Assembly (NCBI RefSeq): GCF_014268615.1 | Contig: NZ_JABWQV010000008.1 | Span: forward strand, 1 to 60,453 | Origin: Pseudomonas tehranensis | Lineage (GTDB): Bacteria > Pseudomonadota > Gammaproteobacteria > Pseudomonadales > Pseudomonadaceae | Direction: 5' to 3' | Length of the DNA stretch: 60,453 nt | Shown: positions 43,548 to 51,793 of the stretch, piece by piece | Layout: each line of letters opens with the position of its first letter | Position numbering within the stretch: position 1 is the first letter of the stretch | Position numbers and translations under genes: made by a program | Notes under the pieces: generated by a model | The model's input: the letters and a program-made list of their open reading frames with translations, nothing else | Told to the model about the DNA's origin: nothing | The model's database searches: none

Positions 43548-44618
43548 TTATTGGAACGAAGCGCTGTCAACGGCGTGATAGACGTATCGCCCACCGGTCA
43601 TCCGCTTGATCTCTTCGAAGTAATTGGAATTCATCACAAACAGATTGGCGCCTTCGGGCAAGGTGTCCATCGCCTCCTGGGGGGAGGACACTCGCACACC
43701 ACTCAGAGGCAAGTAGCGCCCCTGCTTGGTGGGATTGATATCCACCACGCGATCCACGGCCACGCCTGCACGTTGCAGCGCTAATGAATAGATCACGCCT
43801 TTGGAGGAAGCGCCCCAGATCGCCGAACCTTGCTCAGGCGCGCCCCGGATGATCTGCACGGCACGGTCGAGGCTGGCGGTAAAGTTTTCCGGCAGCATCA
43901 GCGACTGTGGTGCCTCGGCGGGCGTGCTGCGCAAAGTGGAAAGATCCGCAACGATGTAAAGGTATTGGCCGCCGAACAAATGCCCCGCCTCGTGCACCGT
44001 CCCGAACATTGCGCGCAAATCGGCTAGGCGGAAGTAATTCACGTGCTCGTAGAACACATCGAACCAGGCTCTGTGCTCGACAATCCAGTCGAAACACGGC
44101 ACTTCGATATAAATCTGTCCGCCCTGGTTGGCAGCAGCGATTTCCGCCAGAAAACCAACCGGATTGCTGATGTGCTCCAGCACATGGCGCAACACAATGG
44201 CATCAGCCGCCATCCCCAACTCCCGACTGAAGGGAGCCTTGATCACATCAGGGTTGTCACCTTCATAGGAAGGATCGATCCCGGTGATGGCGTAGCCCAT
44301 GCCTCGCAGCATCTCGAGGAAATAACCTTTGCCGCAGCCGACTTCAATCAGGCTTTTGTCTTTGAAATGTTGCGCCAGGATCGCTTCGACGTCATTCAGG
44401 TGCTGTTGAAACTGCACTGAGTGGGCCTGCTCGTTTTGATAGTCGACGTCATAACTGAGTTTGCTCGCGTCGAATGCCTGATTGAAGATCAGACCGCTCT
44501 GGCTGTCCTGCACCAGCACGATATCCGCGCTGGCCGACGCCTGAGCCTGTTCGGCAGTGGCAAATGTGCGGTTCTGCAGAATCGGCAGTCCGCTCGCCCG
44601 ATACAGTTCATGCTGCAT
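43548..44618 (-). CDS. TylC3/NovU-like sugar C-methyltransferase
   Basis: A 356-residue enzyme with a class I SAM domain (LIEVGCGKGYFLEML, AIVLRHVLEHISNP) and the family active-site stretch FDVFYEHVNYFRLADL. A C-terminal Methyltransf_14-type domain follows (AIWGASSKGVIYSL, VVDINPTKQGRYLPLSGVRV). Relatives add a methyl group to carbon 3 or 5 of nucleotide-4-keto sugars. The N-terminal Cys-type zinc-binding domain of TylC3 is not evident. The ATG at 44618 has AGGAG 8 nt upstream and overlaps the preceding gene by 11 nt. The pathway context (rfbF, rfbG, RmlC-like) supports a CDP-4-keto sugar substrate. Confidence 0.82.
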   Translation of the reverse strand: MQHELYRASGLPILQNRTFATAEQAQASASADIVLVQDSQSGLIFNQAFDASKLSYDVDYQNEQAHSVQFQQHLNDVEAILAQHFKDKSLIEVGCGKGYFLEMLRGMGYAITGIDPSYEGDNPDVIKAPFSRELGMAADAIVLRHVLEHISNPVGFLAEIAAANQGGQIYIEVPCFDWIVEHRAWFDVFYEHVNYFRLADLRAMFGTVHEAGHLFGGQYLYIVADLSTLRSTPAEAPQSLMLPENFTASLDRAVQIIRGAPEQGSAIWGASSKGVIYSLALQRAGVAVDRVVDINPTKQGRYLPLSGVRVSSPQEAMDTLPEGANLFVMNSNYFEEIKRMTGGRYVYHAVDSASFQ

Positions 44619-45477
44619 GTTCTTCTCTCCTGAGCTGCGAAATCCGCTGAGCATCACCCCAAAACGCCATGGGCTCATGCCCCGAGTACCCGTAGTGCCC
44701 CAGGTTCAAGGCGATGGCCGACTGGCGCTCACGCACTCGCTGTTCAACCAGAGCCCGCACCGACACCGGATGACCACTGCAACAGTTGATCACCCCATCG
44801 ACATCGCGCCGCGCAATCAGCGAGGCCAATTGAGAAGCGGCTTGTCCGATTTCCAGGTAATCGCGCAACTGGTCGCCCGCAGACATGTTGAACTGCGCAT
44901 CACCTTCGTCGATCGCCCGATCGAGACTGGCCAGCAGACTGTTAGGGTTCTGCCCCGCGCCGTGCAAATAAAACAGGCGTGCCCACTGCAACGTAAAGGC
45001 GCGTTCTCGCTGCAAGGCTTCAAGGAACCGATGCAAAGTATGTTTCGCCAGGCCATACGGCGTGCAAGGCTGTGCGATCACCGTCTCGCTCAATGGGCCA
45101 CTTTGCAGCCCGTATTCGAAACAGGTACCGGTGACCAGAACATGGCTAACACCGGCCTCGATCACGCGTTTGAGAAACGCGTAGTCCAAAGGCAAGGTTC
45201 GCTCGAAATGGAACAGCGCCTGATAGTTCGGCAGGCCTGGCCAAGCCAGATGCGCGATGGCCTCGACCCCGTCAGTCAGAGCGGCCACGTCCAGGTCTGG
45301 TGCGTGGATGTCTGCCGTGCAGAACTCCACATCATCAAACCATGGCATAGCACGCGCGATTTCGACGTTTCGGCCAGAAGCTCGAACCTTGAAGCCTTTG
45401 GCGAGTAATGCACTGACCAGATGCCGACCGACAAAACCGGTAGCTCCCGTAACCAGTACGGTCGAGGAATGCCCCAT
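44608..45477 (-). CDS. NAD-dependent sugar epimerase/reductase (extended SDR)
   Basis: A 289-residue short-chain dehydrogenase with the nucleotide motif VTGATGFVGRHL (residues 9-20) and the catalytic pair Tyr141/Lys145 in CTPYGLAKHT; VTGTCFEYG supplies the Thr/Ser. Such enzymes in CDP-deoxysugar clusters often reduce the 4-keto group as the final step. Here the C-terminal half is short, as for a reductase, but epimerase activity cannot be excluded. Its start codon overlaps the stop of the preceding epimerase gene by one base. Confidence 0.85.
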   Translation of the reverse strand: MGHSSTVLVTGATGFVGRHLVSALLAKGFKVRASGRNVEIARAMPWFDDVEFCTADIHAPDLDVAALTDGVEAIAHLAWPGLPNYQALFHFERTLPLDYAFLKRVIEAGVSHVLVTGTCFEYGLQSGPLSETVIAQPCTPYGLAKHTLHRFLEALQRERAFTLQWARLFYLHGAGQNPNSLLASLDRAIDEGDAQFNMSAGDQLRDYLEIGQAASQLASLIARRDVDGVINCCSGHPVSVRALVEQRVRERQSAIALNLGHYGYSGHEPMAFWGDAQRISQLRREEHAA

Positions 45478-46037
45478 TACAGCTCAACTCCACTGAAGTC
45501 TTTGTCCAGCAACGGATGACTCGCGTCTTTGGCCGACAGGTTTTTAACCGGCAACGGCCAGGGGATAGACAGTGCAGGGTCAATCACCGAAAGGCCGGCT
45601 TCATGATCCGGAGCGTAGTCAGCATCGGTCAGGTACAGCACTTCAGCGTCATCGGTCAGGGCTTGGAAACCATGAGCGAAACCGGCAGGAATCAGCAAAC
45701 TGCGGCCGTCATCGGCTCGCAGCTCCTCGGCATGCCACTGCAGGTAGGTTGGGGATTGCGGCCGCAAATCGACCACCACGTCCCATACCGCGCCCCGGAC
45801 GCAAGTAATCAGCTTGGACTCTGCGTATCCGGCCTTTTGGTAGTGCAGGCCGCGTACGCTACCTTTTTCGACCGTGCGGGAATGATTGATCTGGCGAATA
45901 GCGAACGGTCGCCCCTGAAGCGTGAGGCGGGACTGACAGAACAATCGGGCAAAACGCCCCCGATCATCGCAGAAGACTTTTTGCCGGATCAGATACAAGC
46001 CTTCCGGCGCTAACGCCTGAAGGGTGAAATCAGTCAT
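45477..46037 (-). CDS. RmlC-like dTDP/CDP-4-keto-sugar 3,5-epimerase family protein
   Basis: A 186-residue cupin of the RfbC/RmlC family. The catalytic His65 lies in VRGLHYQ and the likely acid Tyr141 in DADYAPDHEAG; Asp90 in VWDVVVDLR and the motif IPAGFAHGFQ are also present. With both His and Tyr kept, epimerisation at C3 and possibly C5 is plausible. No dTDP-glucose genes (rmlA/rmlB) are nearby, so a CDP-linked substrate from rfbG is more likely than dTDP-rhamnose synthesis. The ATG overlaps the rfbG stop by 4 nt. Confidence 0.88.
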   Translation of the reverse strand: MTDFTLQALAPEGLYLIRQKVFCDDRGRFARLFCQSRLTLQGRPFAIRQINHSRTVEKGSVRGLHYQKAGYAESKLITCVRGAVWDVVVDLRPQSPTYLQWHAEELRADDGRSLLIPAGFAHGFQALTDDAEVLYLTDADYAPDHEAGLSVIDPALSIPWPLPVKNLSAKDASHPLLDKDFSGVEL

Positions 46038-47116
46038 AACCGCCCCCTGTAGAGATTCAATTGATTCAGCGTGATCGCACGCATGTCATCGCCGTTCTGC
46101 CACGCCAAATGCCAATCGAGGGTCTGGGCAAGACACTGCTGCAACGACCAACGCGGCTGCCAACCCAACAACTGCCGGGCGCGGCTGCTGTCCAGGCGCA
46201 ACAGGCCGGCTTCATGCAAATCGCTCGGTTCGATCCGCAGGCCCGGCGCCAGCGGCCAGCGTTCGGCGAGCAACTGGACGACTTCGCCGACGCTGCACAT
46301 ATCAGCCTCGCCGGGGCCGAAGTTCCAGGCACCGGCGAACTCCGGGCCTTGCTCAAAGAGCCGCGCGGCCAATTGCAGGTAACCGGCCAGCGGTTCCAGG
46401 GCGTGCTGCCAGGGGCGTACGGCCTGGGGATAACGCAGCGTCACCGGTTCGTCCGCCGACCAAGCCTTGAGCACGTCCGGGATCAGCCGTTCAGGGGCGA
46501 AGTCACCGCCGCCCAGCACGTTTCCGGCCCGGGCCGTGGCCAGGGCCAGGCCGTGTTCGGCGTAACGATCGGCGGAGAAAAACGAGGCGGCATAAGATTG
46601 CGCCAGCAACTCGCAGCAGGCCTTGCTGCTGCTGTAAGGATCATGGCCGCCCAGGGCTTCGTTTTCGCGGTAGGGCCACAGCCATTCCTGATTAGCATAG
46701 ACCTTGTCGGTAGTGACCAGGACACAGGCTCGCACGCCGCCGATCTGACGGAGCGCTTCGAGCAGGTTCAGGGTGCCCATGACGTTACTGGAATAAGTGC
46801 CCAGCGGATCGCGATAACCTTCACGCACCAACGGTTGGGCCGCCAGGTGCAGGACGATCTGCGGCTGCACGTCGGCGAGCACTTCCAGCAAGGCGCCGAG
46901 GTCGCGCAAATCTCCGCGCCGATCATCAATACCCTCGCCCACCCGTGCCAGCTCGAACAGGTTGGGCTCAGTGACAGGATCCAGGGAAAAACCGCTGACC
47001 CGGGCGCCCAGACTTTGCAGCCACAGCACCAGCCAACTGCCCTTGAAACCGGTGTGGCCGGTGACCAGCACCCGCTTGCCGCGCCAGAACTCCGGGCTCA
47101 ACCCCATTGTTTCCAT
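46034..47116 (-). CDS. rfbG: CDP-glucose 4,6-dehydratase
   Basis: A 360-residue extended SDR enzyme that turns CDP-glucose into CDP-4-keto-6-deoxyglucose. Visible are VTGHTGFKGSWLVLWL (residues 18-33), the active-site set Thr136-Asp137-Lys138 in LVTTDKVY and Tyr161/Lys165 in HDPYSSSKACCEL. The ATG at 47116 with GGAGG 4 nt upstream overlaps the end of rfbF by 19 nt; an ATG three codons later is the alternative. Confidence 0.94.
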   Translation of the reverse strand: METMGLSPEFWRGKRVLVTGHTGFKGSWLVLWLQSLGARVSGFSLDPVTEPNLFELARVGEGIDDRRGDLRDLGALLEVLADVQPQIVLHLAAQPLVREGYRDPLGTYSSNVMGTLNLLEALRQIGGVRACVLVTTDKVYANQEWLWPYRENEALGGHDPYSSSKACCELLAQSYAASFFSADRYAEHGLALATARAGNVLGGGDFAPERLIPDVLKAWSADEPVTLRYPQAVRPWQHALEPLAGYLQLAARLFEQGPEFAGAWNFGPGEADMCSVGEVVQLLAERWPLAPGLRIEPSDLHEAGLLRLDSSRARQLLGWQPRWSLQQCLAQTLDWHLAWQNGDDMRAITLNQLNLYRGRL

Positions 47117-47871
47117 GGGGCCTCCCCGCTTTGCCACAGCGCCTCAAGATGATTTTTATCCCGCAGGGTGTCCATCGGGTGCCAGAAACCGTCGTGCTGG
47201 AACGCCTGCAGTTGCTGTTCCGTTGCCAACGCCGCCAGCGGTTCGGCCTCCCAGGAAGTCTGGTCGTCAGCGATATAAGGCAGGACCTTGGGCGAGAGCA
47301 CAAAGAAACCGCCGTTGATCCAGCCACCGTCACCCCGAGGTTTTTCGGTAAAGCCCAGGACCGTATCGCCATTGCGCTCCAGCGCGCCGTAGCGTCCCGG
47401 CGGCTGGACTGCGGTGACCGTGGCGAGCTTGCCGTGCGCCAGGTGAAAATCCACCAGCGCACCGATATTGAGGTCCGAGACGCCGTCACCGTAGGTAAAG
47501 CAAAACGCCTCTTCGTTTTCCAGATAACGGGCCGCGCGACGCAGCCGCCCGCCGGTCATGGTCTCTTCGCCTGTGTCGATCAGGGTCACGCGCCACGGCT
47601 CGCTGTAGTTCTGGTGAACGTCCATACGGTTGTTGCACATGTCAAAGGTGACATCGGAGGTGTGGAGGAAGTAGTTGGCGAAGAAATCCTTGATGGCGTA
47701 GCCCTTGTAGCCCAGGCAAATGACGAAGTCGTGGATTCCATGAGCGGAATACTGCTTCATGATGTGCCAAAGAATTGGCTTGCCGCCGATTTCGATCATC
47801 GGTTTTGGCTTGAGGTGCGACTCCTCGCTGATCCGCGTGCCGAGACCACCTGCCAAGATAACTGCCTTCAT
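47098..47871 (-). CDS. rfbF: Glucose-1-phosphate cytidylyltransferase
   Basis: A 257-residue nucleotidyltransferase making CDP-glucose from CTP and glucose 1-phosphate. The signature LAGGLGTRISEE and the Lys of KPKPMIEIGGKPILWHIM lie at the N-terminus; CLGYKGYAIKDFF and TGGRLRRAARYLE are further family stretches. It is the first gene of a packed run that continues at least to pseI without a gap above 62 nt. A good GAGGGGAGA ribosome site precedes the ATG. The rfbF-rfbG pair defines a CDP-sugar pathway. Confidence 0.95.
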   Translation of the reverse strand: MKAVILAGGLGTRISEESHLKPKPMIEIGGKPILWHIMKQYSAHGIHDFVICLGYKGYAIKDFFANYFLHTSDVTFDMCNNRMDVHQNYSEPWRVTLIDTGEETMTGGRLRRAARYLENEEAFCFTYGDGVSDLNIGALVDFHLAHGKLATVTAVQPPGRYGALERNGDTVLGFTEKPRGDGGWINGGFFVLSPKVLPYIADDQTSWEAEPLAALATEQQLQAFQHDGFWHPMDTLRDKNHLEALWQSGEAPWKQWG

Positions 47872-47957
47872 CGTCTCCCCTCTTGTCCATCACCGGGCTC
47901 GGCCAAGCGTTGTTTCGCTTTGCGGGCGCGGGGATTACACCTTCGATGCCGATCCGG

Positions 47958-47980
47958 GCGCTGCGGTATGCCGCAAGCGC
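47958..47980 (-). repeat. Hairpin in the rfbF leader
   Basis: GCGC-T-TGCGG and CCGCA-GCGC enclose four bases: a 9-bp stem with one bulge, about 90-110 nt upstream of the rfbF ATG. No T-run follows on the minus strand. Confidence 0.55.
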
Positions 47981-48007
47981 TCGTTTTATGGCGATATGAG
48001 GGGGGCT

Positions 48008-48023
48008 TGCAGGAAACGCGCCA
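48008..48023 (-). promoter_or_regulatory. Candidate sigma54 promoter for the rfbF operon
   Basis: TGGCGCGTTTCCTGCA on the minus strand keeps GG and GC 10 nt apart and the TGGC/TGCA cores, with a G for A at -24 and C for T at -12. It lies in the 256-nt gap between the 1190-aa glycosyltransferase gene and rfbF and implies a leader of about 125 nt. No convincing sigma70 promoter was seen there. Confidence 0.4.
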
Positions 48024-48070
48024 GCTCGCTGGAGGGGATTTGAATCAAAACAGGGTTGAATACTGATCTT

Positions 48071-48101
48071 TGTGGCGAGGGAATTTTATCCCCTCGCCAC
48101 A
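48071..48101. repeat. REP-like palindrome after the 1190-aa glycosyltransferase gene
   Basis: TGTGGCGAGGG and CCCTCGCCACA flank a 9-nt centre. This is another Pseudomonas REP type, different from the REPIN arms. Located 27 nt past a stop codon, it may also act as that gene's 3' hairpin, though no T-run follows. Confidence 0.8.
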
Positions 48102-48127
48102 GGCCTTCCGGCCCAAACAGCTCATGC

Positions 48128-51100
48128 TCAGTCCGGCAACCAGCCCCACAACCAATGCTGCAAGTTGTCACCACTGAGCATGAAATCACGAAGCACTGCT
48201 TCGCGCAGTTCATCGCCCATGCGGTAGCTGGCGTCAGGGTCGGCCAGGTGCATGCGGATTGCCGCGATCCACTCCTCGGTGCTGTTGCTGCGTACTTTGG
48301 TACACGGCAGGAAGCCGTCGTAGGCCTTGGTATCGGTGCAGATCACCGGGTAGCCGCAGGCACCATATTCCAGCAAGCGCAGGTTGCTCTTGCAGTCGTT
48401 GAAGATGTGGAACTCCAGCGGCGCCAGTGCCAGGTCGAGGTTCAGGCTGGCCAGTTTGAACGGATAGCTCTGGAAACTGATACTGGGATGAAACTCATGG
48501 ATATACGGCCGCAACGCGTCAGGGCACATGCCAAAGAACACCCATTCGACATCATTGGCCAATTCCCGAACGACGTCCGCAATGATTTCCAGATCGCCGG
48601 TATGACTGGTCCCGCCGCCCCAACCGACTCTCGGCTTGCGAGACGTCCCGCGACGGCTGGTCAGCGTCGCCCAAGGGTTTGGCGGCAACATGTTCGGCAC
48701 TATGCGGATATCGCTGTGCATGCTGGACAAAGCATCGGCCAGCGCCTGGGTCGTGACGACCACGCGGTCGCACAACGCAATCCCCTCACGTAACATTTGC
48801 TCGGTGTTGACCGGTTTATTGCGAGCGTGGGTGTTTTTCTTCGGAGCACTCACGACATAGTCGTCCAACTCGAAAACCCGCAAGGCGCCGGAGTATTTCT
48901 TCATCCGCAAGATATCGTCGGTCGATCCTTCGCTATAGCGGCACTGCAAGATTATGGTGTCTGGGGACAGCCGTTCGATATCCACCATTGAAGGCGACTC
49001 GTATGCCACACGGGCAATCACTCGCCCGGCGGATTCGAGTTCGGACAGTGGAGAGGTGACACGATAGCTTCCAACAGCGGTGGTATTGACCGGCAAGCCG
49101 AGCACCAGTGGCAAGGCGCGGCTGCAGAAAGGGTTCCAGTTGTTACGCAGCGAGGGCTCCAGGCTAAAGCTCGACGCTCCCAGACTCAAAGAGGGGTTGT
49201 AAGCCGGATCCCGAGCAACCTGTGGCAACCACTTGCGATAAAAAACCTCTGTCTCACGCTCCAATACTGGAGAGGCTTCTGGCTGAAGCGAGCGTACAGT
49301 TTTCCCCGTATGCATGACACTGGCGTAAGGCGTCCAAACCACCAGATACCCCTCTTTGCCCGCACGCAGACAAAAGTCGACGTCGCTAAGGCCGCGGGTA
49401 AAAGTTGTCTCATCGAAGTATCCGAGGTCATCGAATACCTGCTTGCGGACCATCAGACAATCGCGGCTCACCGAACTCCAGTTCTGGGTAACGTGCAAGC
49501 GCTGCATATAACCGCGGGTATCAGCCGGCTCGCCATAAAACGGCGATCCAACCGGTCCCGCCAATCCAAGAATCTGCCCGCCCCCGACAATTGCGCCCTG
49601 CGGGCTGAGTATTCTCGCCCCCACAACGGCAACTTCCGGCCGCCGGGCGTGGTTGAGCAACTCATCCAGCCAGTCACTTTCACAAATGACCGTGTGCGGA
49701 CTGAGAAACAACAAGTATTCACCCCGGGACTGACTCACGGCAAAGTTATGCACCGCCGCATCGCTGTCATCACCGACGTAACGCAAGACTCTCAACATGC
49801 TCGCGCCCAACTGCGCCATGTTCGCCAGCCAGTCGAGCATGGCGGGCTCTTGTGTACCACTATCGACAATCAAGATTTCGTACTGCGAATAGGCAGTAAG
49901 CTCGATCAGACTTTCAGTGCAACGCTGTAAGGCATGCAGCGAGTCGCCAGTGCGCACAATGATCGACACCAACGGACGCACATTCTGCCGGTAGTCGATG
50001 CGATTGATCAGTGGCAATCCATCCTGGCGAATTTCATGGGGCATGCCAATGCGGTCAAGATGCGCCCCCACCATTGCAGCATTACCCTCGATAACCTCGG
50101 GCCACGATAGCCATTGAGCGAAGGTCAGCGTCGATTCAACCTGAATCTCGGCGATGTGCCCGATGGCCTGAGGTCCGGTCTCCTCCACAAAGCGCCAGAG
50201 CAAATCCTGGGGCGCCAGCTCACCACGAGCGGGGTCAAAACCGCCCAGGGTCATAAAACGCTCACGCTCGAAGGCAAGGGTCCGGCCAACGTAGGGATAG
50301 GCACGCATCAGATCAACGTTGAAATCGGGTTTGAACACCGGCTCTACGGACTCCCCGTCCACCAGTGCGCCCTCGTCACTGTAAGCGCAGAGAATGCCGG
50401 GCGAACCCGCCACCCGCTCGGCCAGGATCAACAGCGCAGAATCGCGCAAGGTGTCGCCAGCTCGCAACAGATAGAACCAGTGCGCGCCTTCCAACTGAGG
50501 AACGATGGCATTGAGCTGAACCGCCCAGTTCGGCTGGTGCGGCAACTGCATCACACGTTCATCAGCCTCGCAATGGGCATCGGATAACACCAAAACCGCT
50601 TGAGCCGGGTACAACTGGTCAGCAATGCTGCGCAGCGTTGTGTCCAGCGCCGCACTGCTGCCGACACTGTCGATGACCACGGGAACGATTTTTGGCCTCA
50701 CCGGCCAGCTGTCGATGCGCTGGGGCATGACCCGTTGTTCAGCGTCGCTGAACCGACGGATCGCCAGCCACTCGCGGTAAAACTCAGCGTAACTCTCGCT
50801 CTGCGCCCCCACCCGGCCATTGACCACTGTGCTGCGATTGCCCAGCACACGTGTTATGCACAGCTCCCGCCATGCATGGGGCTGGTCAGTAATGTCGATC
50901 AAGTCGATATAACGCACCCACCCCGAGGCCGGTGCCGATTCACCGTTGCGCACCGCCAACATCTGCGTCAGCCAGTCCCACTCTACCTTGGCGGCCTTGA
51001 GCATCTCAGGGGTCTTACTCAAACGCTCGGGGTACAGGCGCTCGATACTCAACACGGTACCGAGCGCTACCAGATTGCCGCGACGCATCAGGCAGACAAA

Positions 51101-51700
51101 CAGGGCGAAGTCGAGGGTGGCAATGAACCCGGCACCGTCCTGAACCAGCGTGGGCAGCAGCTCAAGTACATCGGCCCGGCGCATCAGGGCGGAACTGAAA
51201 TTACCGACGAAATTGGTCGGCGTTTTCTCGAAAATGGCGAGCATATCGTCGCCCTTGAGCAAAGCGTCATTCGGCGCGAACCGGCAATTGTCGATACGCG
51301 GAGGCAGAATGAAATTCCCCGCATCACACAACAACCGAAGCGCAAATACCACACTGGCATCGGCATGATCGATCAACACCTGAGCCTGCTTGGCAATGCT
51401 CGGCGCAAACAGCCGATCATCGTCGCACAGCACTTTGATGAACTCGCCCCTGGCCTCTTCGACACAACGCAACAGGTTGCCCTGAAGCCCCAGTCGCTGC
51501 GGGTTTCGCAGATAGCGGATCGGATGGGACGGTTCAGTGAAGGAATCGACTATCCGGCGAATTTCATCGCCAGGCGAATCGTCGCAAACAACGATTTCGA
51601 TCTGCTCGTAAGTCTGGGCCAGGGCACTGAGCAGTGCCTGATCGAAGAACCGGGGGTTGTACGCAGGAATGACAATACTGACGAGGGGCAATGGTTTCAC
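48128..51700 (-). CDS. Multi-module flagellin glycosyltransferase, FgtA/Fgt1-like (1190 residues)
   Basis: A giant cytoplasmic enzyme next to flgL, the place of fgt1 in P. syringae, where such proteins glycosylate flagellin. Module 1 (about 5-230) is GT2 with an intact metal site (Asp93-Asp95 in VLCDDDRLF). Module 2 (about 330-560) has RAGD where DxDD is usual. Module 3 (about 580-820) starts PLVSIIVRTGDSLHALQ and has SPH in place of NxD. Module 4 (about 870-1190) is GT-B-like (VGWGGGTSHTGDLEIIADV, NLRLLEYGACGYPVICTD). The start is GTG. It lies 93 nt after flgL in the same direction. Confidence 0.88.
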   Translation of the reverse strand: MKPLPLVSIVIPAYNPRFFDQALLSALAQTYEQIEIVVCDDSPGDEIRRIVDSFTEPSHPIRYLRNPQRLGLQGNLLRCVEEARGEFIKVLCDDDRLFAPSIAKQAQVLIDHADASVVFALRLLCDAGNFILPPRIDNCRFAPNDALLKGDDMLAIFEKTPTNFVGNFSSALMRRADVLELLPTLVQDGAGFIATLDFALFVCLMRRGNLVALGTVLSIERLYPERLSKTPEMLKAAKVEWDWLTQMLAVRNGESAPASGWVRYIDLIDITDQPHAWRELCITRVLGNRSTVVNGRVGAQSESYAEFYREWLAIRRFSDAEQRVMPQRIDSWPVRPKIVPVVIDSVGSSAALDTTLRSIADQLYPAQAVLVLSDAHCEADERVMQLPHQPNWAVQLNAIVPQLEGAHWFYLLRAGDTLRDSALLILAERVAGSPGILCAYSDEGALVDGESVEPVFKPDFNVDLMRAYPYVGRTLAFERERFMTLGGFDPARGELAPQDLLWRFVEETGPQAIGHIAEIQVESTLTFAQWLSWPEVIEGNAAMVGAHLDRIGMPHEIRQDGLPLINRIDYRQNVRPLVSIIVRTGDSLHALQRCTESLIELTAYSQYEILIVDSGTQEPAMLDWLANMAQLGASMLRVLRYVGDDSDAAVHNFAVSQSRGEYLLFLSPHTVICESDWLDELLNHARRPEVAVVGARILSPQGAIVGGGQILGLAGPVGSPFYGEPADTRGYMQRLHVTQNWSSVSRDCLMVRKQVFDDLGYFDETTFTRGLSDVDFCLRAGKEGYLVVWTPYASVMHTGKTVRSLQPEASPVLERETEVFYRKWLPQVARDPAYNPSLSLGASSFSLEPSLRNNWNPFCSRALPLVLGLPVNTTAVGSYRVTSPLSELESAGRVIARVAYESPSMVDIERLSPDTIILQCRYSEGSTDDILRMKKYSGALRVFELDDYVVSAPKKNTHARNKPVNTEQMLREGIALCDRVVVTTQALADALSSMHSDIRIVPNMLPPNPWATLTSRRGTSRKPRVGWGGGTSHTGDLEIIADVVRELANDVEWVFFGMCPDALRPYIHEFHPSISFQSYPFKLASLNLDLALAPLEFHIFNDCKSNLRLLEYGACGYPVICTDTKAYDGFLPCTKVRSNSTEEWIAAIRMHLADPDASYRMGDELREAVLRDFMLSGDNLQHWLWGWLPD

Positions 51701-51719
51701 GGCGAAAACTCTCGAGCGG

Positions 51720-51750
51720 CGGGCCCCGGCCTTTTCAGGTCGGAGCCCCG
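51720..51750 (-). repeat. GC-rich imperfect hairpin between flgL and the glycosyltransferase gene
   Basis: CGGGGCTCCGACCT pairs with AGGCCGGGGCCCG around a 4-nt loop with one bulge and one mismatch. No T-run follows on the minus strand, so it would attenuate at most. A smaller stem (AACCG / CGGTT) lies at 51752-51772. Confidence 0.5.
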
Positions 51751-51793
51751 GAACCGCTTAAAAAAGACGGTTGGCGGCTCGGTCGATACCGGC

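Noticed and set aside
45477..46037. RmlC-like gene as evidence of a dTDP-rhamnose pathway
   Set aside because: rmlA, rmlB and rmlD partners are not present; the neighbours are CDP-glucose enzymes.
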